Shown piece by piece: positions 32,350 through 41,560 of a stretch of DNA of 64,000 nucleotides (within the stretch, counting starts at the first letter, position 1; the number at the start of each line of letters is the position of its first letter). The notes under the pieces were generated by a model, which saw nothing but the letters and a program-made list of their open reading frames with translations, was not told where the DNA came from and searched no databases. Origin of the DNA: an uncultured Sphingobacteriaceae bacterium (GTDB taxonomy: Bacteria; Bacteroidota; Bacteroidia; Sphingobacteriales; Sphingobacteriaceae). The stretch lies in assembly GCA_946480915.1 (NCBI GenBank), contig CAMLLO010000004.1, positions 1 to 64,000 on the forward strand. The letters are read 5' to 3'. Both the position numbers and the translations under genes were made by a program.

Positions 32350-33102
32350 CTAATACCACTTAAGTAGTCTTACATCAATCATTTTGTTAGCTGAAATTAC
32401 CATCCTTTTAAATTCTTGGACATCACTTAAGCCATCTTTTCCTCGATAGTGATAAGGATAAACTATTTTAGGTTTAAAAGCCAGAACGGCACCTGCCGCC
32501 TGCTTAATGTCCATGGTGTAAGGGAGGTTCATACAGACAAAGGCGACATCAATATTTTTAAGGTTACGCATCTCGGGAATATCCTCAGTATCGCCGGATA
32601 TATATATTCTCTTATTACCTGCCTCGATAAGATATCCGTTACCGCGCCCTTTTGTGTGCATAGACGAGGGGCTTTCGGGTAGATTGTACATAGGTATGGC
32701 TGTTATTATCAGCTTAGAGACGTTAGTCTTTTCAAAATTTCTAAGAACCATTAGATTTTTCCTGATCGAAGCCGGTAACAGTTCGGCGACAGCCTTGGGC
32801 ACAATTAACTTGGTGCTTGAACTGCATACAGATTTTAAAGTTGCAGAATCTAAGTGATCGCCATGTATATCTGTTATAAGAATTATATCGGGTTTTTTAA
32901 AATTTTTAAAGGCCCGCGCACCACCTGTTGGGTCGACGTAAATAGTGAGATTATTCCAGCTTGCAACAAACGTGGCATGTTTCACTGGATATATCAATAA
33001 AGGGCCCTTACTGGTTTGAACTTTGTCACTGGTTTGGGTCTGCGCAATTAATCCCGAACCAGCAAAGCAAGTAAGGAATAACACAACTAGCTTAATTTTC
33101 AT
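32350..33102 (-). CDS. Exported metallo-beta-lactamase-fold hydrolase (UlaG-like)
   Basis: 250 residues with a signal peptide (1-20, GSGLIAQ). The MBL core shows VKHATFVASWNNLTIYVDPT, the metal motif ILITDIHGDHLDSATL near residue 75, NGYLIEAGNKRIYISGDTED near 150 with Asp, and IVYPYHYRGKDG near 213 with the last His. This is the UlaG/YtkL-like branch, whose members are often annotated as Zn-dependent hydrolases of unknown substrate; an exported form is less usual. A TATTTTTG box (33123-33130) lies upstream. Monocistronic. Confidence 0.87.
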   Translation of the reverse strand: MKIKLVVLFLTCFAGSGLIAQTQTSDKVQTSKGPLLIYPVKHATFVASWNNLTIYVDPTGGARAFKNFKKPDIILITDIHGDHLDSATLKSVCSSSTKLIVPKAVAELLPASIRKNLMVLRNFEKTNVSKLIITAIPMYNLPESPSSMHTKGRGNGYLIEAGNKRIYISGDTEDIPEMRNLKNIDVAFVCMNLPYTMDIKQAAGAVLAFKPKIVYPYHYRGKDGLSDVQEFKRMVISANKMIDVRLLKWY

Positions 33103-33122
33103 TCTAAAGGTTTTCTTAATAA

Positions 33123-33130
33123 CAAAAATA
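33123..33130 (-). promoter_or_regulatory. -7 element upstream of MBL-fold gene
   Basis: On the reverse strand this reads TATTTTTG, an exact TAnnTTTG match, 20 bases ahead of the ATG at 33102. No -33 TTTG is evident, and T-rich DNA makes chance matches easier. Confidence 0.4.
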
Positions 33131-33257
33131 TAAGGAAAAGTTTATCAGAAAAAAGGTACAACTTTTGCAGAAATACACAGTATAAAAGCTTTTTTCTGGT
33201 TTTTTAAAAAATATTTAACGACATTTACCTATAGTTAAAATAGGTGCCATTAAATTA

Positions 33258-34934
33258 TTGATGAAGAGACTCTTACTAATATTTTTTCTCTTCTTACTAT
33301 TTTCAGATGCTTTGCCCGCAATTGCGGGGAATATTTCCACGGCGCCTTTAAACGAAACCTCTCAAAATATTCCTTCTTTTCAGGAAATACAAGATAAAGC
33401 CGGTAAAACCTTTATTTTCTGGGAACAAACATCCACAATAGCGCAAATAAATTCTCATTTTTTCATACAACGAATAAATCATAATGGGGCATCTATTTGG
33501 GGAAAAGATGTGGAATTATCTTGCGATAGCGATCGAATTCAAAACTCTCACAAGCTAATTGCAGATGACCAGGGAAGTGTAATTATTACATGGGAAGAGC
33601 GCACAATTCGAAGTGAAGAAACCAATCTTTTTATTCAAAAAATCGATTCATCGGGGAATAAATTATGGGGGACGCAAGGGATATTAATCTCGGATGTGCC
33701 CGGATCTCAAATCAGTCCTTTTATTAGCCCGGATGGAAAAGGTGGTGCATTTATAGTCTGGAGTGATTCAAGAAACGACCTCACTGGCGCAAACTGGGAC
33801 ATCTATGCGCAGCGCATCAACGCAGAGGGAAAAGCTCTTTGGCAAGAAGGGGGCTTAGCAATAAGCACAGATCTTAGAGACGAATATATCGGCAAAATAC
33901 TGCCTGCAAATGATGGAGGAATGACGATTATTTGGGACATGGTGATTCCCGACATTTCGGGAGCCGCAGAAGGATATGAGTTCTATTTCAGAAAAGTGAA
34001 CCAGACTGGCGAAGTTGTACATACCTTTAACAGAGAAAATTTTCTGTCGCTCCCGGTAAGCAATACAAATTACGCTTTGGGTGGGGACATTCTAAGCGAT
34101 GGAAACAATGGCTTTTTTTTAAGTCTTGCATTGAATGATCAACAACAAGTGTCTACCAGCCTATATTTACAGCACGTCTTAAGCACAGGCGATTTAGTTT
34201 ATGCCGGGGCCTTTGGCGAATTAGTTGATAATGACGTTCAAAATGCAAAGGAAATTAATTTCCAGACAGACACCATAGGCAATCTCAAGGTCACCTGGCT
34301 TAAAAAGGCTGACAACTCATCTATAATTTATACCCGGCAATTTGACAGTCATGGAAATCTAGATTTCATAGATTCTGAGCCAATTCAAACGGAATTAGTG
34401 ACCGAATCTCAAAATCATAAATCGATCGATACATTACCGGTAGGCAGCGTGGAAGTTTTCTTCACCAAAGCTGATTCAAACCTAAATATCCATTCACAAA
34501 ACAAAGTGAACAAGAGTACGCTCGCGAAGCAAATAAGAAAACTCCCTTCTATCACGCGAATGGATCTGAACAAAACGATCGCAGAACCCGAGAAACATGG
34601 GAATCAATCGTCAACTTCAGACCCGCGGCTAGCACAAACCCTTAAATTAACAAATAAAAAGGAAGGTCTGCTACAAGCTGATATGTCAAAGGTTAAATCA
34701 GCAGGGACAAATCCTATTTCGATTGATCATGGGAAAGAATTATACGCTTCTAGTATTCAACATAAAGCTGCAAAAGCATTAGCTTATGCGCATAAAATGA
34801 GCTATTCTAAACCCGTTTCGACGGAAGGTTTAGTTAGAACCGCAGATATAGCGTATCGGCCTATGACTCTCAGTTGCTTAGACACAGATGATCCGCTTCC
34901 TGATCCGCCGCTTCAATTGATCGCTGTCAATTAA
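33258..34934 (+). CDS. Secreted protein with six to seven propeller-like repeats, unknown function
   Basis: 558 residues with a signal peptide (1-23, ending AIAG). I recognise no family, but residues 45-415 are an internal repeat of about 57-61 residues with the pattern GG-x-x-I-x-W-x-D/E, then (I/L)(Y/F)-x-Q-(R/K)-(I/V)-(N/D)-x-x-G-x-x-(L/I)W. Examples are VIITWEER with LFIQKIDSSGNKLW, and FIVWSDSR with DIYAQRINAEGKALW. Conserved Trp lie at 55, 81, 112, 137, 168, 195, 226 and 347. Six units are clear and a seventh (about 394-418) is weak, suggesting a beta-propeller. The last 140 residues are low complexity and basic, ending DPLPDPPLQLIAVN, without a type IX sorting domain. The stop overlaps glf by 8 bases. 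Confidence 0.8.
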   Translation: MMKRLLLIFFLFLLFSDALPAIAGNISTAPLNETSQNIPSFQEIQDKAGKTFIFWEQTSTIAQINSHFFIQRINHNGASIWGKDVELSCDSDRIQNSHKLIADDQGSVIITWEERTIRSEETNLFIQKIDSSGNKLWGTQGILISDVPGSQISPFISPDGKGGAFIVWSDSRNDLTGANWDIYAQRINAEGKALWQEGGLAISTDLRDEYIGKILPANDGGMTIIWDMVIPDISGAAEGYEFYFRKVNQTGEVVHTFNRENFLSLPVSNTNYALGGDILSDGNNGFFLSLALNDQQQVSTSLYLQHVLSTGDLVYAGAFGELVDNDVQNAKEINFQTDTIGNLKVTWLKKADNSSIIYTRQFDSHGNLDFIDSEPIQTELVTESQNHKSIDTLPVGSVEVFFTKADSNLNIHSQNKVNKSTLAKQIRKLPSITRMDLNKTIAEPEKHGNQSSTSDPRLAQTLKLTNKKEGLLQADMSKVKSAGTNPISIDHGKELYASSIQHKAAKALAYAHKMSYSKPVSTEGLVRTADIAYRPMTLSCLDTDDPLPDPPLQLIAVN

Positions 34935-36060
34935 TTTCAGACTCCAGATACACTCCTAACTCTCTTTTGGCTTTTACCAATGCAGAGCCTATTACCTGAT
35001 GCATATCGTAATACCGATACTCGGCCAAACGTCCCCCGAAGATTACATTAGTTTCAGCCTTAGCTAAATCCTGATACTTTTTTACAATTGCGGAATTATT
35101 TTCATCATTCACAGGATAATAGGGTTCCAAACCCTTCGAACCCTGTAAAGGATATTCTTTAGTTATCACTGTTTTAGGCTGGGTTCCGAATTCAAAATGT
35201 TTATGTTCGTACACCCGATTGTACGGTGTTTCGGCATCAGTATAATTAAAAACCGCGTTTCCCTGGTAGTTTTCCTGATCCAAAGTTTCCACTTCAAACC
35301 TAAGACTCCGATATTCCAGCTCGCCGAATTGATAGCCAAAGTATTCGTCAATTTTGCCTGTAAAAACTATTTTATCGGCCAGAGCACCTAAAGCTTCGCG
35401 ATCTGCAAAGAAATCGGTATTCAATCGCACTTCCACTCCTTTTAATAAGCCCTCTACGATTTTGTTGTAGCCACCAACGGGGATTCCCTGATACTTGTCG
35501 TTAAAATAATTATTATCATAAGTAAAACGAACCGGAAGGCGTTTTATAATAAAGGCAGGTAATTCAGTAGCTTTCCTTCCCCACTGTTTCTCTGTATAGT
35601 GCTTAATCAGCTTTTCATAAATATCCGGGCCAACGAGTTTCAGAGCCTGCTCTTCCATATTTTTAGGTTCGGCAATGCCTAAATATTCAATTTGCTCCGC
35701 GATTTTCTGCTTAGCCTCCTCAGGAGTTTTTGTTCCCCATAGACGATAAAAAGTATTCATATTAAAAGGAAGATTATATAACTCTCCTTTGTAATTAGCG
35801 ACCGGCGAATTGGTATAGCGGTTAAATTCGGTGAATTGGTTTACGTAATCCCAGATCTCTTTATCATTCGTGTGAAAAATGTGGGCACCATACCAATGCA
35901 CGTTTATCCCCTCCATTTCTTTACAGTAAACGTTGCCGCCGGCATGTTCACGTTTATCAATAACAAGGCATTTCTTTCCGGCTTTGGTTGCCTCATGCGC
36001 AAAAACGGCTCCGAATAGTCCGGAGCCTACAATTAGGTAGTCGTATGTTGTGTCAATCAT
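34927..36060 (-). CDS. glf: UDP-galactopyranose mutase Glf
   Basis: 377 residues from ATG 36060; the frame extends 21 residues upstream but the family starts at MIDTTYDYLIVGSGLFGAVF. That FAD-binding GxGxxG motif is followed by CLVIDKREHAGGNVYC, HWYGAHIFHTND near 60 and KQWGRKATELP near 153, with ELEYRSLRFE, FNYTD and YNRVYEHKHF in the second half, all typical. Glf converts UDP-galactopyranose to UDP-galactofuranose for surface glycans, so this region should make a galactofuranose-containing polymer. It lies 70 bp downstream of a glycosyltransferase gene on the same strand and overlaps the converging secreted repeat protein by 8 bases. Confidence 0.95.
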   Translation of the reverse strand: MIDTTYDYLIVGSGLFGAVFAHEATKAGKKCLVIDKREHAGGNVYCKEMEGINVHWYGAHIFHTNDKEIWDYVNQFTEFNRYTNSPVANYKGELYNLPFNMNTFYRLWGTKTPEEAKQKIAEQIEYLGIAEPKNMEEQALKLVGPDIYEKLIKHYTEKQWGRKATELPAFIIKRLPVRFTYDNNYFNDKYQGIPVGGYNKIVEGLLKGVEVRLNTDFFADREALGALADKIVFTGKIDEYFGYQFGELEYRSLRFEVETLDQENYQGNAVFNYTDAETPYNRVYEHKHFEFGTQPKTVITKEYPLQGSKGLEPYYPVNDENNSAIVKKYQDLAKAETNVIFGGRLAEYRYYDMHQVIGSALVKAKRELGVYLESEIN

Positions 36061-36130
36061 GCAATTAGTTGTAATTAAGAGAACAGGATTAAAACCTACA
36101 TTTGATAAATTAGTTTTCAGCAAACAGTAA

Positions 36131-37153
36131 TTATAACATCGAGGAAACGAATTCTCTTACAGTTTTTTTAAAAACGCGGCGAAGATGTTTAAAACTCAGT
36201 ACCGAATAATGATAAAGGTGAGACTTAAATAATAATAAAAAAGAATTTCTTCCTCCCTTTAATACTAATACCTGAACCCATTTATTAAAGAGAAGCTTCC
36301 GAAGTGCATGATGGTTATATCTCTCAAGAACCTTCGCATTATTAAAGAAACCTTCCAAAAAGCTTTTGTACTCAAATAATTCGAAATCATCCATCTTGCC
36401 AGTAAGAAAACTGTGATGCAGGTCAACTATCCTTTCATTTGAATGAATTTTAAATCTCGAATGGAAATCGCGTAATATGTTTTTTTCTACTTTCTGTAAT
36501 CTCCCGATATTTGACAAAGAAATATTATTTTCATGTATGCGATATTTAACTAAGATATCGTCCATCATTTCAATCGGATAGCTTTGCGATATTCGCATTG
36601 CTAAGTCATAATCTTCTGCAGGATCATTTGCATTATAAGACCCCACAACTTTTATAATATCTGTTTTTATCATTACTGCAGAATTAATCAGAAAATTACC
36701 GAATATCAATCCCACATTTCTGTCTCCATTAATAACTGGCGACTCGGAAATGGTTCTTCCTTGACTATCGATATTAAGAGCCCTTCCACTGCATAAAGCT
36801 AGGTCCGGATTTTTAATAAAAAAACTGTTTTGAATTTCCAACCTATTTGAAACGGCAATATCATCACAATCCAAAATGGCAAAATATTCCCCTAGAGCTT
36901 CTTGAACTCCTCTATTCCTTGTAAATATCAAGCCTCTATTTTCCTCATTATTCAACAACCGGATTCGCGGATCTTTGTATCGGCTGATTATTTCCCAGCT
37001 ATTATCTGTTGAACCGTCGTTGATTATTAGAAACTCAAAATCTGAAAATGTTTGAGATAGGACGCTATTTATAGCTTGTTCTAAATAACGATTTCCATTA
37101 TAGACCGCCATAAAAACTGTTATAACGGGCTTCTTTCTCATATGCTTATCCAT
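36131..37153 (-). CDS. Family 2 glycosyltransferase
   Basis: 340 residues. The GT2 nucleotide-sugar domain is ITVFMAVYNGNRYLEQAINS near residue 11, FEFLIINDGSTDNSWEII with the first acidic residue, RNRGVQEALGEYFAILDCDD near 80 with the DxD-like motif, and a family-typical YNANDPAEDYDLAMRIS near 173. The C-terminal 100 residues are basic and lack membrane helices. The acceptor and donor are unknown; glf downstream suggests a galactofuranose transferase, but that is inference. The start could also be Met5. The DNA is AT-rich compared with flanking housekeeping genes. Confidence 0.9.
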   Translation of the reverse strand: MDKHMRKKPVITVFMAVYNGNRYLEQAINSVLSQTFSDFEFLIINDGSTDNSWEIISRYKDPRIRLLNNEENRGLIFTRNRGVQEALGEYFAILDCDDIAVSNRLEIQNSFFIKNPDLALCSGRALNIDSQGRTISESPVINGDRNVGLIFGNFLINSAVMIKTDIIKVVGSYNANDPAEDYDLAMRISQSYPIEMMDDILVKYRIHENNISLSNIGRLQKVEKNILRDFHSRFKIHSNERIVDLHHSFLTGKMDDFELFEYKSFLEGFFNNAKVLERYNHHALRKLLFNKWVQVLVLKGGRNSFLLLFKSHLYHYSVLSFKHLRRVFKKTVREFVSSML

Positions 37154-37571
37154 CTTTTCAATATAAGCCCAGAATAATCAAGCTCTGGCAAATTCATCCA
37201 TTGTTTAGGCGATATAACTTTTCTTTACACCAAGGAATATCATTAGAAAAAAATACAAATAAGGGGTCGTTAAATTTGATTACATCTAACTTTAACAAAA
37301 TAAGACAAATCGCATATATTACCTAAAAGATTTTTTGTCCATAGTTATGTAAGGATAATAAATTTTCCACAAGTCAGATTCCGATTAAGAAGCGAACCAC
37401 AAGACAATCATAAGCACAATCCTTACATATCACAGAGTTAATATATCGTATACAAAGGAAAAGTCTGCTAGAGAATATGTTTCTAGTATTACAATGTTAT
37501 TTTTGCGGGTCCAAAATACTACAAAGAGTAGTTTCTAACTCAAAATTGTTTAAAATTAAGGAGCTTAACTT
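37154..37571. other. Divergent control region of the glycan genes with an inverted repeat pair
   Basis: No gene is visible in these 418 AT-rich bases between two divergent glycosyltransferase genes. They hold a perfect 11-bp inverted repeat, TATGTAAGGAT at 37346-37356 and ATCCTTACATA at 37419-37429, enclosing 62 bp, and a TATTTTTG -7 box at 37498-37505 pointing at the rightward gene. I see no tRNA or terminator. Confidence 0.6.
37498..37505 (+). promoter_or_regulatory. -7 element for rightward glycosyltransferase gene
   Basis: TATTTTTG matches TAnnTTTG exactly and lies 66 bases before ATG 37572. No clear -33 TTTG is present, so it is only moderately supported. Confidence 0.4.
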
Positions 37572-38696
37572 ATGAAGAGAATATTATTTATCACTCCAAC
37601 TTTCGCCAGAACTGGTTCTGAAATGGTTTTGTGGTACTTAATTACAAGCTTAAACCCAGAGAAATATAAAGTATTTCTTTTCTCGATTAAAAAGGGAGAA
37701 CTCATAGAGTGTTTACCTGATAATATAGATAAGTCTGTTTCATATAAATATTCAAAAAATTGGTATAAAATAGTATTCCGTATACTACTTAAGCTCTGTG
37801 GGGTTAAAAATCTCATCGGATACCAGCTAAAGCAAATTCAAAAACAATTCAAGGCAGATCTATGGTTTGTTAATACTATTATGATTCCTAACGCACATTT
37901 AGCAGCCAGGGACCTTGATGTTAAAGTTGCCACCTATTTTCATGAGATGGATCATGCTTATGGATTTATTACCGGCAATGAACTTCAAAGAATAATAAAC
38001 ATTTCCTATTGTTGTATCGGATGTGCAGAGATCGTTGTAAAAAAAATAGCAGAATTAGGCCATAAGAATATTAAACTTCAAAATAGTTTTATAAACGAGA
38101 AAATTATAAATGTTGCCAGGCAAAATATAGTTTCAATTAAAACTGCTTTGGGCATTGCACCGACAGACTTCGTATGGGTTATCTCGGGGACGGCACAATA
38201 CATGAAAGGGCTAGACCAAGTTTTACCTGTGATCCGATATTTTAAAGACAAACCTGTAAAAATCGTTTGGATTGGAAATCATTCGAATACCGGACTAGAA
38301 CACTACGTAAGATCTACAGCTGAAAAGATGAGTGCAGGCAAGCTTATATTTACAGGGCCTCTATCAAATGACTACTATGACTATTTAGCTATGGGCGATG
38401 GATTATTAATACTATCTAAAGAGGAATGCTTTTCTCTTGTGATGCTCGAAGCTGCCTATTTAGAAATCCCAATAGTTGCCTTTAACTCCGGAATAGTTGA
38501 AAGCTTTGTTGAAGATGGAATGGGAAAAGTGGTAAATGCGATGGATACACTTCAACTATGCAAAGAGATGGAATGGGTGCAGGCTAACAAAAGTTTAATT
38601 GACAAAAAAAAGCTAAAAAGTAAAGCCATAGAATTTACAGTCAACAGACAAATTCCCCTTTTCGAAAAAATATTAGAAGAAATTCTGGAAAATTAA
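37572..38696 (+). CDS. Family 4 glycosyltransferase
   Basis: 374 residues with the GT-B fold. The N-terminal domain opens with MKRILFITPTFARTGSEMVL, the glycine loop of GT4 enzymes. The C-terminal domain has WVISGTAQYMKGLDQVLPVI near residue 195 and EECFSLVMLEAAYLEIPIVA near 287, the retaining GT4 motif (Glu-x7-Glu) that binds the nucleotide. It presumably adds a sugar to the surface polymer made here. It is the only gene of the region on the forward strand and converges on the exporter gene. Its DNA is AT-rich. Confidence 0.9.
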   Translation: MKRILFITPTFARTGSEMVLWYLITSLNPEKYKVFLFSIKKGELIECLPDNIDKSVSYKYSKNWYKIVFRILLKLCGVKNLIGYQLKQIQKQFKADLWFVNTIMIPNAHLAARDLDVKVATYFHEMDHAYGFITGNELQRIINISYCCIGCAEIVVKKIAELGHKNIKLQNSFINEKIINVARQNIVSIKTALGIAPTDFVWVISGTAQYMKGLDQVLPVIRYFKDKPVKIVWIGNHSNTGLEHYVRSTAEKMSAGKLIFTGPLSNDYYDYLAMGDGLLILSKEECFSLVMLEAAYLEIPIVAFNSGIVESFVEDGMGKVVNAMDTLQLCKEMEWVQANKSLIDKKKLKSKAIEFTVNRQIPLFEKILEEILEN

Positions 38697-38735
38697 ATAC
38701 GAGCGACCGAGTCGTTTCCAAAATTATATTAAGAA

Positions 38736-40553
38736 TTACTCGAAGGCTTGCATTTCTACTAAGCGCCTATATAATCCATTATGTTGTATCAGCTTAGCAT
38801 GCGATCCTTCCTCAACTACCTTTCCTGCTTCCAATACTACAATTTTATCAGCGCCCTGAATTGTACTTAACCTATGCGCAATAATAAGGGTAGTTCTATT
38901 TTTCATTAATTTGTTGAGGGCATCTTGAACCAATTTCTCCGATTCGGTATCTAAAGCCGAGGTTGCTTCATCCAGCAACAATATCGCCGGATTTTTTAAT
39001 ACTGCTCTCGCAATATTAATTCGCTGTTTCTGACCTCCGGAAAGTTTCATACCCCGATCACCGATATTAGTCTGATAACCATTCTCAGTTTTGAGAATAA
39101 AGTCATGGGCATTAGCAATTCTAGCAGCTGTTTCAACTTGTTCAGCCGTTGCATCAGGCTTACCAAAACAAATATTATTGAAAATGGAATCATTAAAAAG
39201 TATTGATTCCTGATTAACAAAGCCAATCTGATTCCGAAGGGACGCGGACTGAATATCTTTAATATCAATCCCATCAAACAATACTTTTCCCTCTTGAGGC
39301 TCAATAAAGCGCGGGATAAGATCCATTAACGTTGATTTCCCTCCTCCGGAAGGCCCAACCAGAGCTACCGTTTTCCCTTTAGGAATATCGAGAGTAATAT
39401 TATTTAATATCAATTTATCGGAATAAGAAAAAGACACATTTTCAAAACTTATGCTCTCTTTAAAATCACGAAGAATAACAGCATTTGAAGCGTCGGTAAT
39501 AAGAGGCGTAGTGTCGATTACTTCTAATACGCGTTCCCCGGCTGCGATGCCTGAATGAATATTACTAAAAGAATCTGTGATAGCCTTTGCTGGCCGTAAT
39601 ACCTGAGAAAATAGTATGATGTATGCAATAAACGCCGGAGCATCCAATTTTGATGAGCCTGTTAAAATTAAAGAACCACCATAAAGGACTATTCCTGCAA
39701 CCATCGAAACGCCTAAAAATTCAGATACAGGAGATGCAAGCTGCTGGCGTTTAGCCATAGATTTAGCAAGGCGCGTATAATGCTGATTTTCTGTGAAGAA
39801 TCTATTTTTTATATATTCAGTGGCGTTAAAGGCTTTTATTATTTTTATTCCGGTTAAAGCTTCATCTAAAAAGCCGATCATTAATCCCAGCGAACGCTGA
39901 GAACTTGCTGCCTGAGCTTTTAATCTTTTAACAATTCTGGATATCACAAAGCCTGATACCGGAAATATCAACAAGGAATAAAAAGTTAGTTCTGCAGAGA
40001 TATTGAATAACACGGTTAGATAAACGATTAGAGTTACAGGCTCCTTAAAAACTACCTGTAAAGTGCTGGTCACAGAAAATTGGACTACCTGCACATCAGA
40101 TGATACTTTTGAAATTATATCACCCTTTCGCTCATTACTAAAATATCCCAGATGCAGATTCATAATATTACTAAAAATTGCATTTCGGAAATTCAACAGT
40201 GTATGAGCCCTTAAATCTTCCATAACTTTTTGCGAGATATACCTGAAGATATTAGTAAAGAAATTTGCGGCAATAAGGATGGCGCAGACGACTTTTAAGG
40301 CATTCCATCTACCATATTGAGAGGTAAAAATGCTTAAATAATATTTAAAATTACCCATCAGATCCCATTCATCAGGTTTTATCAATATTACATCTTTGGC
40401 ACTCGCAGGGGCTAATAATGCCTGTAGCAAAGGTGCCAATAGCGCGAAATTTAAAGTATTAAACAGGACAAATAAGAGAGTAGCAATTATATAGGGGATA
40501 GCGAATTTTTCTATAGGTTTCGCATAGGATAATAACCTGAAATATGTTTTCAT
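38736..40553 (-). CDS. MsbA-like ABC exporter (membrane and ATPase domains fused)
   Basis: 605 residues from ATG 40553; the frame extends 16 residues, but a -7 box at 40560-40567 lies between and makes the later ATG the real start. Six membrane helices fill residues 1-300, with a coupling-helix segment (LGLMIGFLDEALTGIKIIKA). The ATPase domain shows Walker A GPSGGGKST near 383, Q-loop QESILFND, signature LSGGQKQRIN and Walker B ILLLDEATSALDTES. It is the common type that flips lipid A, lipid-linked glycans or related lipids. Its place beside glycosyltransferases suggests glycan-lipid export. Confidence 0.92.
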   Translation of the reverse strand: MKTYFRLLSYAKPIEKFAIPYIIATLLFVLFNTLNFALLAPLLQALLAPASAKDVILIKPDEWDLMGNFKYYLSIFTSQYGRWNALKVVCAILIAANFFTNIFRYISQKVMEDLRAHTLLNFRNAIFSNIMNLHLGYFSNERKGDIISKVSSDVQVVQFSVTSTLQVVFKEPVTLIVYLTVLFNISAELTFYSLLIFPVSGFVISRIVKRLKAQAASSQRSLGLMIGFLDEALTGIKIIKAFNATEYIKNRFFTENQHYTRLAKSMAKRQQLASPVSEFLGVSMVAGIVLYGGSLILTGSSKLDAPAFIAYIILFSQVLRPAKAITDSFSNIHSGIAAGERVLEVIDTTPLITDASNAVILRDFKESISFENVSFSYSDKLILNNITLDIPKGKTVALVGPSGGGKSTLMDLIPRFIEPQEGKVLFDGIDIKDIQSASLRNQIGFVNQESILFNDSIFNNICFGKPDATAEQVETAARIANAHDFILKTENGYQTNIGDRGMKLSGGQKQRINIARAVLKNPAILLLDEATSALDTESEKLVQDALNKLMKNRTTLIIAHRLSTIQGADKIVVLEAGKVVEEGSHAKLIQHNGLYRRLVEMQAFE

Positions 40554-40559
40554 TGAAAG

Positions 40560-40567
40560 CAAATATA
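40560..40567 (-). promoter_or_regulatory. -7 element of ABC exporter promoter
   Basis: On the reverse strand this reads TATATTTG and is followed by six bases (CTTTCA) to the ATG at 40553, so the transcript would be leaderless or nearly so. The -33 position is not clear. Confidence 0.55.
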
Positions 40568-40667
40568 CTGAATTGAGGTAGCCTGATAAATTATATTGCA
40601 AACCAACAGGGATATAATCAATTACCTAATTGTACAGCGTGAAGAACCGACCATAAAAGCGGAATAA

Positions 40668-41558
40668 TTATAGCTGTTTTAAAATAAAATTAAGTTTACT
40701 CAGCCTACTCTTTTTTTGCAGTGCTAATAAAAGACCTCTATTTCTTAAGAGAAAAAATAATTTTTTAAAGTTAATACCCTTCTTGTTTCTTTTTGGAAAA
40801 TATAAATTATAAGTATTCGTGACAAAGTCAGGATACCTATTCTTTCTATAAGATGCACAGAGAGCCAACCATTGTTTAAAGGTCCAATCATTAGGTTTTT
40901 TTGCCTTCTTAAGATTCATCACATCACTTACACTCTGTTCATGTTGTCTGTAATCGACCAGACACTTGTTAACAAACGCTATGCTGCCCATATTTGCTGC
41001 AACGTAAGCAATCCACCAATCGTGAAATCCTACGAACCTTATAGGAATAATTTCAGAAATAATTCTTTTCTCAAATAACATTGAATGTCCCGAAATACAA
41101 TTAAAGAACAATAAAGGTCTCGGATCGTCCCCTTGGAACATGTTAAATCGGTCAGAAATCTTTTTTCCAATATCTTTACCTTCTGCATCAATCAATTTAG
41201 AATCATGATAAACCAATACGTTACCTCCAGAGTAACTAATTAATTCTTCAATCTTTTCAAAACTCCATATATCATCTTGATCGCATAGAGCTATATAATC
41301 TCCGGAGCATAAAGAAATTGCTTTCTCAAAGTTTTTAGTAAAACCTAGGTTGGATGCATTTAAAAAGATTTTTATGAATGCGTATTTACGAGCATAAGAA
41401 GTTAAAAGTGCAACTGTTCCGTCGTTCGAACAATCATCCACAGCGATTATTTCCAAATTCGAATATGTTTGATTTATTAAAGAATCTAATTGTTCCTTTA
41501 AAAAACATTCTCCATTGTAAGTACAAAGGGCTATTGACACCTTTGGAAATTTAGTCAT
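40668..41558 (-). CDS. Family 2 glycosyltransferase (rhamnosyltransferase-like)
   Basis: 296 residues. The GT2 fold shows VSIALCTYNGECFLKEQLDS, LEIIAVDDCSNDGTVALLTS and ICSGDYIALCDQDDIWSFEK-like residues near 85-105, with QDDIW the DxD-type metal site common in rhamnosyltransferases. HDWWIAYVAANMGSIAFV near 180 and DYRQHEQS follow. There are no membrane helices. The acceptor is unknown. It lies 2 bp after the next GT2 gene on the same strand, so three transferase genes form one operon. Confidence 0.9.
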   Translation of the reverse strand: MTKFPKVSIALCTYNGECFLKEQLDSLINQTYSNLEIIAVDDCSNDGTVALLTSYARKYAFIKIFLNASNLGFTKNFEKAISLCSGDYIALCDQDDIWSFEKIEELISYSGGNVLVYHDSKLIDAEGKDIGKKISDRFNMFQGDDPRPLLFFNCISGHSMLFEKRIISEIIPIRFVGFHDWWIAYVAANMGSIAFVNKCLVDYRQHEQSVSDVMNLKKAKKPNDWTFKQWLALCASYRKNRYPDFVTNTYNLYFPKRNKKGINFKKLFFLLRNRGLLLALQKKSRLSKLNFILKQL

Positions 41559-41560
41559 AC

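Noticed and set aside
37370..37376. TTTTCCACAAG near 37363-37373, another DnaA-box-like match
   Set aside because: A single partial match inside an AT-rich promoter gap has no weight.
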